Below are positions 1 through 6,203 of a stretch of 19,180 nt of DNA, in pieces; positions within the stretch are counted from its first letter, which is position 1, and each line of letters begins with the position of its first letter. The stretch comes from DATHWB01 sp040902855 (lineage in GTDB: Bacteria; Actinomycetota; Acidimicrobiia; Spongiisociales; ZC4RG35). Location of the stretch: the NCBI GenBank assembly GCA_040902855.1, contig JBBDWN010000109.1:1-19180 (forward strand), given 5' to 3'. The position numbers and the translations under genes are program-made. The notes beneath the pieces were generated by a model. It worked only from the letters and a program-made list of their open reading frames with translations, did no database searches and was not told where the DNA came from.

Positions 1-27
1 CGGGACGGAGTCGAGTCGTTCGAACAC
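1..27 (-). CDS. Possible 5' end of a divergent gene, cut by the window edge
   Basis: On the minus strand a GTG at 27-25 opens a frame reading M-F-E-R-L-D-S-V-P up to the window edge, with no stop. The hexamer CAGACT (39-34), one base off a TANNNT -10 box, lies 7 bases upstream, the same spacing seen at other probable leaderless starts here. The MFER-L/I-D opening recalls the N-terminus of AspC/TyrB-type aminotransferases, but nine residues cannot establish a family. The position, divergent from an Lrp/AsnC regulator, would suit a gene under that regulator. This is a tentative call. Confidence 0.2.
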
Positions 28-126
28 GATTTTCAGTCTGGTCGATCCTCGACGGACAATCCCAACCGGAGACTTCCCAGGACTTCACGAGTGCGATCGA
101 AGTCACGGCCGTATGCTCGGCAGAAC

Positions 127-582
127 ATGGATGCCACCGATCGCCAGATCGTGCTCGAACTACAGCGGGACGCCCGGAGGTCCAACAAGGACCTGGCGGC
201 TGCCGTCGGTGTCGCTCCCTCGACGATGCTCACCCGGATCAGGAATCTGGAAGAGCGCGGGGTACTGCGCGGTTACCACGCCGACGTCGATCCTGAGGCT
301 CTCGGCAGACCAGTACGAGCGATGGTCTCGGTCCGCCTGCAGCCGAAATCCCGCGACGTCGTCGAGCGATTCGTTCAACACGTCTGGTCCTTGGAGGAGA
401 CCGAGTCGATCAGCCTCGTGACCGGCGCATTCGACGTCATCATCGATCTCTCGGTCGCGGACGTCTCGACGCTCGGGAACCGCGTGTTGAACGAGATCGC
501 AACGTTCGACGCGGTCGTGGACGAGCAGACGACTCTGGTGCTCGAACGGCGACGCAAGGTCGTGCTGCCGCCGTTCGTCTGA
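127..582 (+). CDS. Lrp/AsnC family transcriptional regulator
   Basis: This encodes a 151-residue DNA-binding regulator of the leucine-responsive/AsnC family, whose members usually sense amino acids and control amino-acid metabolism. The N-terminus (about residues 1-50) is the AsnC-type winged helix-turn-helix: it opens MDATDRQIVLELQRDAR, and the recognition helix lies around VGVAPSTMLTRIRNLEERG. Residues about 65-145 form the RAM ligand-binding and oligomerisation domain, with the typical S-VTGAFDVIIDL core. The ATG at 127 is chosen because family members begin with MD-x-x-D just before the HTH; an in-frame GTG at 91 would add 12 atypical residues. A TATGCT hexamer lies 9 bases upstream. Length is normal for the family. 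The effector and targets are unknown; a divergent gene off the left edge is the natural candidate target. The gene converges on the ABM gene with only 9 bases between stops. Confidence 0.9.
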   Translation: MDATDRQIVLELQRDARRSNKDLAAAVGVAPSTMLTRIRNLEERGVLRGYHADVDPEALGRPVRAMVSVRLQPKSRDVVERFVQHVWSLEETESISLVTGAFDVIIDLSVADVSTLGNRVLNEIATFDAVVDEQTTLVLERRRKVVLPPFV

Positions 583-591
583 TGGCAACCC

Positions 592-879
592 TCAGAGGGG
601 GGTGAGCCTGCTCACCTGACGGTCTGCGAGAAGCGGCCGGATCTCGCAGACGGCCACCGCAGTGAAGTGCTCGGATGCAACGTGGGCGTCAAGGGCGGCT
701 TGGTCCCGATACACCTCGTACAGGACGAACGCGCCATCGTCGGAGAGGTCTCGGTTGACGACGAACGTCACGCATCCCGGTTCGGTGCGGACGATCTCGG
801 CGTAGGCCACGAGTCGCGCGGCCACCTCGTCGGCCTTCCCCTCCAGCGCTCGGTAGTGAGCAACCACCGTGATCACCAT
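592..879 (-). CDS. Antibiotic biosynthesis monooxygenase (ABM) domain protein
   Basis: This is a 95-residue protein of the ABM/YgiN ferredoxin-like dimeric alpha-beta barrel superfamily. Such proteins include quinol monooxygenases and small heme- or substrate-degrading enzymes, and many have no known substrate. The sequence shows the family pattern: an N-terminal strand (MVITVVAHYRALEGKADEV), the EPGCVTFVVNRDL segment where small aromatic substrates are often handled, then FVLYEVYRDQAALDAHVASEHF, whose E-x-Y-x-D and H-x-x-S-x-H-F elements are characteristic. The start is ATG 879-877, which overlaps the preceding DUF2207 stop (ATGGTGA). It has an excellent Shine-Dalgarno, GGAGG at 890-886, spaced 6 bases and located inside the upstream gene's polyglycine codons. 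It is the third gene of the LemA-DUF2207-ABM operon and is probably expressed by translational coupling. The actual reaction is unknown. Confidence 0.88.
   Translation of the reverse strand: MVITVVAHYRALEGKADEVAARLVAYAEIVRTEPGCVTFVVNRDLSDDGAFVLYEVYRDQAALDAHVASEHFTAVAVCEIRPLLADRQVSRLTPL
600..617. terminator. Candidate hairpin between convergent lrp-type and ABM genes
   Basis: GGTGAG (601-606), loop CCTG, CTCACC (611-616) form a perfect 6-bp stem that a G-U pair can extend by one. It lies just past the Lrp-type stop and inside the last codons of the convergent ABM gene. No T-run follows, so at best it is a U-less hairpin terminator for the plus-strand gene. It may also be chance within coding sequence. 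Confidence 0.25.
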
Positions 880-2735
880 GCACCTCCTCCTCCGCCGCCC
901 CCACCTCCGCCACCCCCGCCGGAAAAGCCGCCCCCACCGCCGGAAGACGGCGGGGTGAAGGCTCCGTTGAGGGCGCTGGTGAGTCCGGCGAACGCGTTCT
1001 CCGACGGACCGCCACTGTATCCGTGAGTTCCGTACCAGTACACATGTGACGCCTCGGCGAGCTCGGCGGGAGCGTGGAGGCGGGCGGCCGCCAGCACTTC
1101 CTCCGCCACACCGAGAGCAATGGCGTGGACGAGAAAGGTGTCCCACAGACCGAGAGCGATCGGCGGTGCGTCCTCCAGTCGGCTGAAGTCGCGGAGGTAT
1201 GACCGGAACGCCTCCCAGCGTGCGGCGAGCAGCGCACCTTCCCTGGTTCGTCTGACCCACGTGCGACGGGCGGCAACGAAGGCGGCAAAGGCTCCCGCGT
1301 TGACGAAGCCTCCGAAGATGAAGAAGGGGACCAGGCCTGCGGCGGCGACACCACCCACCAATACCGCGACGGCCACGAGGACTGCGAACACGCCTGCGAG
1401 GACGAGTCCGGCGATGACGAGGGCGCGCCCACCGGAACGGTCGACGAGGCCTTCGGACACGATCGCCTTGCCGGCGTGCTTGCGAAATTCGGCGTACGTC
1501 GATGCGTTGGCGGACGCATCGTCGCGTATGCGGTCTCGGAAGACGTGCAATGGTTGCGGTCCCTCGTCCAGCACCCGGTTCATGACCGCCACGACCGACC
1601 GCTCGTGTGCCCGCAGCGTCTGACCGGTGTCGGCCAGGGACAGTTCGAGGTCTGTGATGTCCTCGTTGCGGAGACCCATCCACGTACTCCGTGCGGTGGT
1701 GACGGGTTGGGCGTCGAGGACGCCGCGTCTGACCAGATCGAACACGGTCGCCGTGAAGCCCTTCTCGTCGACCGCCCCCTGGGTGAGAAGGGCCTGTACG
1801 AGTGCGGGCGGGTGGTCCGAGGGGGGTTCTTGCTCGTAGTCACGCTCGTAGGCGATCTTCGGCTCGCGTCCATGGCGCAGGTAGATGTAGGTCGCCGCCA
1901 CCGTGACGGGGACGAAGAGGGCCAGGCCGCCGATCATCCACATGAATCGCAGTGTTCTTTGGCGGGTCTCGGCGACTTCGAGGGCGCGGTTCTCCTCCGC
2001 CATGATCAGATCGCGACCATCACCGCCGAGGACCGTCGCACCGTCAGTCGACGTGAGTACCGAGCGGGGCAGCACCACCCGGATTTCCACAAACTGGCCA
2101 GGCGGGACCGGGCCTCCTTCTAGCGTGGGGGTCAGGCCGTCGGAACCCAATGAGACGACGCCCGGCACGGAGGAGGGGTGGCCCCAGATCAGGATGTCGC
2201 CTTCCGTCAGCGCGTCCCCCGGATAGACCAGGGTGGCGGTGACGCCGTGGACCGGCACCTCCCACTCGTCCCCCCACACCTGGAGTTGCACGTCGACGAC
2301 ATCGTCATACACCTTCGTCACGCCCGTCATCCGGTACGTGACCGTGAAGGTTCGCTCCTCCGACGTCGCCGAGTAATGCCAGACCACACGCATGCGTCCA
2401 CCCAGGTCCCGCGTACCGAAGGTGCCGATCGGACTGGAACAGCCGAGGTCGGTGCACCCTCCGGGGGAGTACCCCGTCCCGTTCTCATACACGCCGATCT
2501 CGCTGATCGACTCTCCGCCTCGCAACGGGATCTCCCGATAGGCACCACTGAATGAGCCGTCGAAAACGAACGTGATGTTCTCTGTGATGTGCAAGGACCC
2601 GTCAGACGCCAGTTCGACGGTGACGTCGGTGTCGGCGATCTCGAACGAGCGCGCCGACGCGGCGGGCGCAGGCGTGATGAGGACGAGGCACGCGATGGCG
2701 CCGAGCGCGGCGGCGAACCGGGCGGATCTGCTCAG
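873..2735 (-). CDS. DUF2207 family membrane protein with polyglycine C-terminal tail
   Basis: This is a predicted exported and membrane-anchored protein of the DUF2207 family. Its function is unknown; the family commonly travels with LemA. Reading upstream in frame reveals a signal peptide (LSRSARFAAALGAIACLVLI..., cleavage near PAASA-RS), then the extracellular DUF2207 domain (DVTVELASDGSLHITENITF; GAYREIPLRGG), a membrane segment around residues 263-286, a cytoplasmic part, a hydrophobic double segment around 438-490, and a tail of more than 15 glycines ending GGGAW, which is typical of the family. No ATG, GTG or TTG precedes the signal peptide. The first usual start, TTG at 2594, would remove the peptide, so I place the start at CTG 2735-2733, which overlaps the LemA stop as CTGA. 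ATT at 2738 is the alternative. About 620 residues. The domain call is firm; the start is inferred. Confidence 0.85.
   Translation of the reverse strand: MSRSARFAAALGAIACLVLITPAPAASARSFEIADTDVTVELASDGSLHITENITFVFDGSFSGAYREIPLRGGESISEIGVYENGTGYSPGGCTDLGCSSPIGTFGTRDLGGRMRVVWHYSATSEERTFTVTYRMTGVTKVYDDVVDVQLQVWGDEWEVPVHGVTATLVYPGDALTEGDILIWGHPSSVPGVVSLGSDGLTPTLEGGPVPPGQFVEIRVVLPRSVLTSTDGATVLGGDGRDLIMAEENRALEVAETRQRTLRFMWMIGGLALFVPVTVAATYIYLRHGREPKIAYERDYEQEPPSDHPPALVQALLTQGAVDEKGFTATVFDLVRRGVLDAQPVTTARSTWMGLRNEDITDLELSLADTGQTLRAHERSVVAVMNRVLDEGPQPLHVFRDRIRDDASANASTYAEFRKHAGKAIVSEGLVDRSGGRALVIAGLVLAGVFAVLVAVAVLVGGVAAAGLVPFFIFGGFVNAGAFAAFVAARRTWVRRTREGALLAARWEAFRSYLRDFSRLEDAPPIALGLWDTFLVHAIALGVAEEVLAAARLHAPAELAEASHVYWYGTHGYSGGPSENAFAGLTSALNGAFTPPSSGGGGGFSGGGGGGGGGGGGGAW
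882..890 (-). promoter_or_regulatory. Strong Shine-Dalgarno of the ABM gene, inside the DUF2207 coding region
   Basis: The minus strand reads GGAGGAGGT here, with GGAGG at 890-886 six bases before the ATG at 879. The same bases are glycine codons in the C-terminal tail of the upstream DUF2207 protein. This site decides the start of the ABM gene and suggests translational coupling. Confidence 0.75.
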
Positions 2736-3274
2736 AATTGGACCTGGGGAGCTTCGTCGGCCGGAGCATCGAAGAACTCACGAGTCTCGAATCCGGCGAG
2801 GGATGCAACGATATTGGAGGGAACGGTCTGCACCCGATTGTTCTGGCTCAGGACGGTGTCGTTATAGATCTGGCGGGCGACGGCGATCTTGTCCTCGGTC
2901 TCCGTGAGCTGTGCTTGGAGATCCCGGAAACCGTCGGACGCCTTGAGGTCCGGATACGCCTCTGCGAGAGCGAAGAGCTGGCGGAGGGCCCCAGTGAGCA
3001 TGTTCTCGGCCTCCGCCGCGGCGGCCGGGCTCTCTGCCGACTGAGACCGGCTTCTCGCTTGCACCACGCGATCGAAAGTCTCCTGCTCGTGGGAGGCGTA
3101 TCCCTTCACCGTCTCGACGAGGTTGGGGATGAGGTCGTTGCGACGCCCGAGCTGCACATCGACCTGGCCCCAGGCGTTGTCCACCCGGTTCCGACCGACC
3201 ACGAGGCGGTTGTAGGTCATCACGAACCAACCGAGCAGAAGGACGACGACTGCGAGTATGACCAAGAGTTCCAT
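2732..3274 (-). CDS. lemA: LemA family protein
   Basis: This is a 180-residue LemA-family protein. It has one N-terminal membrane segment (ELLVILAVVVLLLGWFVMTY, residues 2-21) followed by the conserved helical region YNRLVVGRNRVDNAWGQVDV, Q-x-x-RRNDLIPNLVETVKGYA-x-HE and the repeated-helix body with NR-x-Q-x-x-PSN-I-V. LemA proteins are widespread and their role is poorly defined; the bulk of the chain is predicted outside the membrane. It is the first gene of an operon with the DUF2207 protein, a pairing seen in many bacteria, and the two genes overlap at the stop. A TAGAGT box 7 bases before the ATG implies a leaderless transcript. It is divergent from the geranylgeranyl-reductase-family gene. 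Family assignment is secure, function is not. Confidence 0.93.
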   Translation of the reverse strand: MELLVILAVVVLLLGWFVMTYNRLVVGRNRVDNAWGQVDVQLGRRNDLIPNLVETVKGYASHEQETFDRVVQARSRSQSAESPAAAAEAENMLTGALRQLFALAEAYPDLKASDGFRDLQAQLTETEDKIAVARQIYNDTVLSQNNRVQTVPSNIVASLAGFETREFFDAPADEAPQVQF

Positions 3275-3281
3275 CCCCGGG

Positions 3282-3287
3282 ACTCTA
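3282..3287 (-). promoter_or_regulatory. -10 box (TAGAGT) of the LemA operon, leaderless
   Basis: On the minus strand TAGAGT (3287-3282) is followed by 7 bases and then the ATG at 3274. Transcription would start at or next to the start codon. No Shine-Dalgarno is present and no good -35 is visible. Confidence 0.45.
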
Positions 3288-3337
3288 CGGTCGCCTGGCC
3301 GGGCCCTGTCGGAATGCCGGTGCGAGCCGGTGGCCGA

Positions 3338-3343
3338 TAACCT
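3338..3343 (+). promoter_or_regulatory. -10 box (TAACCT) of the geranylgeranyl-reductase-family gene
   Basis: TAACCT ends 5 bases before the GTG at 3349 and 11 bases before the ATG at 3355. There is no clear Shine-Dalgarno, so the transcript is probably leaderless or has a very short leader. It lies back to back with the LemA -10 in a 74-base intergenic region. Confidence 0.4.
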
Positions 3344-3348
3344 CCCGG

Positions 3349-4566
3349 GTGCCCATGAAGTCCGTCGATATCGCTGTCATCGGTGCCGGTCCCGCCGGGG
3401 CTGCAACCGCAATCCAGGCTGCGCGCTTGGGAGCGTCGGTCGTCGTCTTCGACAAGGCGCCATACGGTCGGGACAAGGTGTGCGGGGACGGATTGACACC
3501 GCGAGCCGTCGGCGCGCTCAACGAGTTGAAGATCGACCTGGCCGACGCGCACCACATCGACGGGCTGCGCATGATCGCCGGGAAGACAGTGCGGGAGCTC
3601 CCGTGGCCGGGAACGAGCCGCTTCCCCGCCCATGGCGCCGTGTGGCCGCGGCGTCGGCTCGATGCCGCCCTGATAGACGCAGCCGGGTCGGCCGGTGCCG
3701 AGCTGGTGTGGAAGACCGAGGCCACGCCGATCATCGAGGGGGAACGGGTGGTCGGCGTCGAGGCAGGCGGGACCCGTTGGGCCGCCGGGCTCGTTGTGGC
3801 CGCTACCGGCGCCCCAGGGGCGGTGGCCCGGATGCTGGGAGCGACGCGAATCGAAGGGGAGCCGTTCGGGCTGGCGATCCGTTCGTATGTCGAGTCCCCC
3901 CGTCACGCGGATTGCCACATCGAGGCCTGTTTGACCATGAGCGACGCGCTCGGGAACTCGGTGCCCGGCTACGGCTGGATGTTCCCTGCGGGAGACGGAA
4001 CCGTGAACATCGGAGTCGGGGCGCTGTCCACGATGAAAGGCTTCAAACAGCTCAATCTCAACACTCTCATGGACCTCTACCGTGATCAGGTGCGCGACTC
4101 GTGGAGCGTCGGTCCGTACTTGGAGAGGCCTCGTGCGTGGCGGCTGCCGATGACTGTCCAGCGGCGTCATGGTCCCGGTTGGGTGGCCGTCGGTGATGCG
4201 GCCGGTTTGATCAATCCGATGAACGGGGAAGGTATCGACTACGGCCTCGAGTCGGGAATACTCGCCGCCGACCTCTTCGTGTCGGACCCTGCCACCGCGC
4301 CGGCCGAGTACGACCGTCTGATCGGTGAGCGATTCGACGGATTCCTCCGTACCGGCCGACGTTTCTCGTTCCTCATCGGGCACCCGTGGATCCTCAACGC
4401 CGGCCTGAAAGTGGCGGTGGGAACTCAGGGGGTCGCCGACATCACGCTCAAGGTCATGGGAAACCTGGTGGACTCGGAGACCCCCGGCACCGCGGGCCGT
4501 GTGTTGCGCGTCGCCGACCGGGTCCTCGCAGCGCTCGATCCCCTCCTTCACCGCACTCGCGCCTGA
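3349..4566 (+). CDS. Geranylgeranyl reductase family FAD-dependent oxidoreductase (MenJ-like)
   Basis: This is a 405-residue flavoprotein of the geranylgeranyl-reductase family (p-hydroxybenzoate-hydroxylase fold). Members saturate isoprenoid chains, for example menaquinone side chains (mycobacterial MenJ), chlorophyll phytyl groups or archaeal lipids. The N-terminal dinucleotide-binding motif is VIGAGPAGAATAIQAARLGA (G12-x-G14-x-x-G17). It is followed by the family signature around DKVCGDGLTPRAVGAL, where the cysteine is conserved, and the second FAD motif GDAAGLINPMNGEGIDYGLE begins at about residue 282. Length fits the family. GTG 3349 is taken because a TAACCT -10 ends 5 bases before it; ATG 3355 is an equal alternative. 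Menaquinone or polyprenyl reduction is the likeliest role in an actinobacterium, but no isoprenoid genes are adjacent, so the substrate is inferred. Confidence 0.88.
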   Translation: MPMKSVDIAVIGAGPAGAATAIQAARLGASVVVFDKAPYGRDKVCGDGLTPRAVGALNELKIDLADAHHIDGLRMIAGKTVRELPWPGTSRFPAHGAVWPRRRLDAALIDAAGSAGAELVWKTEATPIIEGERVVGVEAGGTRWAAGLVVAATGAPGAVARMLGATRIEGEPFGLAIRSYVESPRHADCHIEACLTMSDALGNSVPGYGWMFPAGDGTVNIGVGALSTMKGFKQLNLNTLMDLYRDQVRDSWSVGPYLERPRAWRLPMTVQRRHGPGWVAVGDAAGLINPMNGEGIDYGLESGILAADLFVSDPATAPAEYDRLIGERFDGFLRTGRRFSFLIGHPWILNAGLKVAVGTQGVADITLKVMGNLVDSETPGTAGRVLRVADRVLAALDPLLHRTRA

Positions 4567-4568
4567 GA

Positions 4569-4597
4569 TTCCGGATGTATGGGAGGGCCGGTACCCT
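4569..4597 (+). promoter_or_regulatory. Candidate promoter of the OsmC gene with overlapping inverted repeats
   Basis: TACCCT (4592-4597) fits TANNNT, with a weak -35 TTCCGG (4569-4574) at 17 bases. The -10 also forms the loop of a perfect dyad, GGCCGG (4586-4591) and CCGGCC (4598-4603). A competing pair, GAGGG (4583-4587) and CCCTC (4594-4598), overlaps it. Such symmetry at a -10 could be an operator or simply GC-rich chance. The leader would be about 23 bases, containing AAAGGGCTAGG before the ATG. Confidence 0.35.
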
Positions 4598-4626
4598 CCG
4601 GCCGACCACACGAAAGGGCTAGGACC

Positions 4627-5049
4627 ATGGCACTCGACTCCACCGCTTCCGTCCGTTGGGAAGGAGACCTCATGGCGGGCGCAGGCACCGCGACGCTGGC
4701 CTCCGGGGCTTCAGGGCCGCTCCAGGTCGATTGGAAGGCCCGTTCCGAGGAGTCGGGCGGGAAGACCAGCCCGGAGGAACTGATCGCGGCGGCCCACGCG
4801 AGTTGCTTCTCGATGGCGTTGTCAGGCGCGCTGGCACGGGGCGGCACGCCCCCGACCTCTCTCGATGTCAAGGCGACCGCCACCTTCGTTCCCGGCACGG
4901 GGATCACAGGAATGAAGTTGGTCCTTTCCGGCGATGTGCCCGGCCTGTCGGCCGAGGGATTCGCCGAGGCGGCAAATGGCGCCAAGGAGAACTGCCCTGT
5001 CTCGAAAGCGCTGGCGGGCAACGTTCCCGTCACACTCGAGATCGTCTGA
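4627..5049 (+). CDS. OsmC family peroxiredoxin
   Basis: This is a 140-residue OsmC/Ohr-fold protein, a thiol-dependent peroxidase that detoxifies organic hydroperoxides, probably in the cytoplasm. The two redox cysteines are visible: C60 in AAAHASCFSMALS and C123 in ENCPVSKAL. The conserved Arg (about R39 in WKARSEE) and Glu (E51 in TSPEELIAAAHASC) complete the expected active site. The HASCFSMALS form is closer to OsmC than to Ohr. Length is typical. ATG 4627 is chosen because it lies 6-12 bases after a purine-rich GAAAGGGCTAGG and aligns with the usual family N-terminus; an in-frame ATG at 4579 would add 16 residues over the promoter. It is probably monocistronic or read on into the AI-2E gene 38 bases downstream, which has its own -10. 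Confidence 0.92.
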   Translation: MALDSTASVRWEGDLMAGAGTATLASGASGPLQVDWKARSEESGGKTSPEELIAAAHASCFSMALSGALARGGTPPTSLDVKATATFVPGTGITGMKLVLSGDVPGLSAEGFAEAANGAKENCPVSKALAGNVPVTLEIV

Positions 5050-5075
5050 AGCGCTGGAGCCGATGACGCTGGTCG

Positions 5076-5081
5076 TAGGCT
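5076..5081 (+). promoter_or_regulatory. -10 box (TAGGCT) of the AI-2E-family gene, leaderless
   Basis: TAGGCT is followed by 6 bases and then the GTG start at 5088. No Shine-Dalgarno is present, so the mRNA probably begins at the start codon. No convincing -35 is seen. Confidence 0.45.
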
Positions 5082-5087
5082 GATGCC

Positions 5088-6203
5088 GTGAGCAAACGAT
5101 CCGTTCTCGACCGTGCTGCCGGGTTCAGCTGGCGCTATCTCCTGGTGATCGCGGCGATCACGGTCACGTTCTACGCCGTTGCCGTGGTCAAGGTCGTGGT
5201 GATCCCGCTGATCCTGGCGCTGTTCCTGACCGCGATATTGAGTCCGTCGGTGCAATGGTTCAAGCGCCGCGGTTGGTCGCCCATGCTGGCGACGTGGGGA
5301 GTCATCGCGATCGTGATCCCGCTCGCCGTCGGCCTTGGCTTCCTCTTGGTGCCGTCTTTCGTGGACGGGCTCGGACCGCTCGGCGAGGACTTCGAAGCTG
5401 CGACGGATGCGTTCACAGGGTGGCTGGAGGAAGGGCCTCTTCAACTGTCCCAAATGGAGGTCGACGGGTACATCGAAGATGCCGTCTCGGCGTTCCGGAG
5501 CAACATCGGGGGGCTGACTTCGGGAATCGTCGGCGGGGCGACGGTGGCGGTCGAACTGATCACGGGGGCCGTGCTGACGCTCTTGGCGACCTTCTTCTAC
5601 CTCAAGGACGGTGACCGGGCGTATGCCGCACTGCTCCGAAGGGTTGCGGATCCGGCTCGGGTTCACGCCTCCCTCTCGGTGTCGTGGTCGACGCTCGGCG
5701 CCTATGTCAGGGGTCTGGCCGTGATCGGCGCAGTCGATGCCGTCTTCATCGGCATCGGCCTGGCGCTCGTCGGCGCTCCGCTCGTCCTGCCGCTCTCCCT
5801 CCTCGTGTTCTTCGGTGCCTTCTTTCCGATCGTGGGGGCGTTCCTTTCGGGTCTCCTGGCCGTATCAGTCGTCTTCGTCAACCGCGGCCTGACCCAGGCG
5901 CTCATCGTCCTCGGCATCGTCCTTGCGGTCCAGCAGATCGAGGGAAACGTCCTGCATCCGATCGTCTTCCGCCGGTCGCTCTCCCTCCACTCTCTGGTGA
6001 TCCTCATGTCGCTCGCGATCGGGGGTGTGGCATTCGGGATCGTCGGGGCGTTCCTCGCCGTACCGATCACCGCCGTTGTCATCGCCGGATACCAAGCAAT
6101 AGTCGCCGAACCCAATACATCGATGGTGGCCCTGTTCCGAAGTCCGCTCTACGACGACGGCGATCCACTCGCCGTCGAAGAGGAAGAGTCCAGCTCCGGC
6201 TGA
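5088..6203 (+). CDS. AI-2E family transporter (YdiK/PerM-like membrane protein)
   Basis: This is a 371-residue polytopic inner-membrane protein of the AI-2E exporter family (PF01594). The name comes from TqsA/YdgG; most members have unknown cargo and some act as Na+/H+ antiporters. It shows the family layout: two N-terminal membrane helices (YLLVIAAITVTFYAVAVVKV; VIPLILALFLTAIL) with the SPSVQWFKRRG loop, a third helix, a large soluble segment (about residues 90-150), and then several more helices. The conserved signatures include FFYLKDGDRAY and the late helices PLSLLVFFGAFFPIVGAFL and LAVQQIEGNVLHPIVFRRSLSLH. GTG is the start because a -10 box lies 6 bases before it. Its last 55 bases overlap the convergent ceramidase-like gene, which could produce antisense interference. 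Confidence 0.9.
   Translation: MSKRSVLDRAAGFSWRYLLVIAAITVTFYAVAVVKVVVIPLILALFLTAILSPSVQWFKRRGWSPMLATWGVIAIVIPLAVGLGFLLVPSFVDGLGPLGEDFEAATDAFTGWLEEGPLQLSQMEVDGYIEDAVSAFRSNIGGLTSGIVGGATVAVELITGAVLTLLATFFYLKDGDRAYAALLRRVADPARVHASLSVSWSTLGAYVRGLAVIGAVDAVFIGIGLALVGAPLVLPLSLLVFFGAFFPIVGAFLSGLLAVSVVFVNRGLTQALIVLGIVLAVQQIEGNVLHPIVFRRSLSLHSLVILMSLAIGGVAFGIVGAFLAVPITAVVIAGYQAIVAEPNTSMVALFRSPLYDDGDPLAVEEEESSSG

Noticed and set aside
880..945. G/C-rich tract as a simple-sequence repeat or assembly artefact
   Set aside because: It encodes the polyglycine tail expected of DUF2207 proteins and the frame continues properly to GAW-stop, so it is real coding sequence.
1476..2123. Plus-strand open frames inside the DUF2207 gene
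   Set aside because: These are shadows of the DUF2207 coding strand, with no start signals or domain features.
3220..4611. Long minus-strand open frame over the geranylgeranyl-reductase-family gene
   Set aside because: The translation is compositionally biased with no recognisable domain, and the plus-strand frame carries clear FAD-binding motifs.
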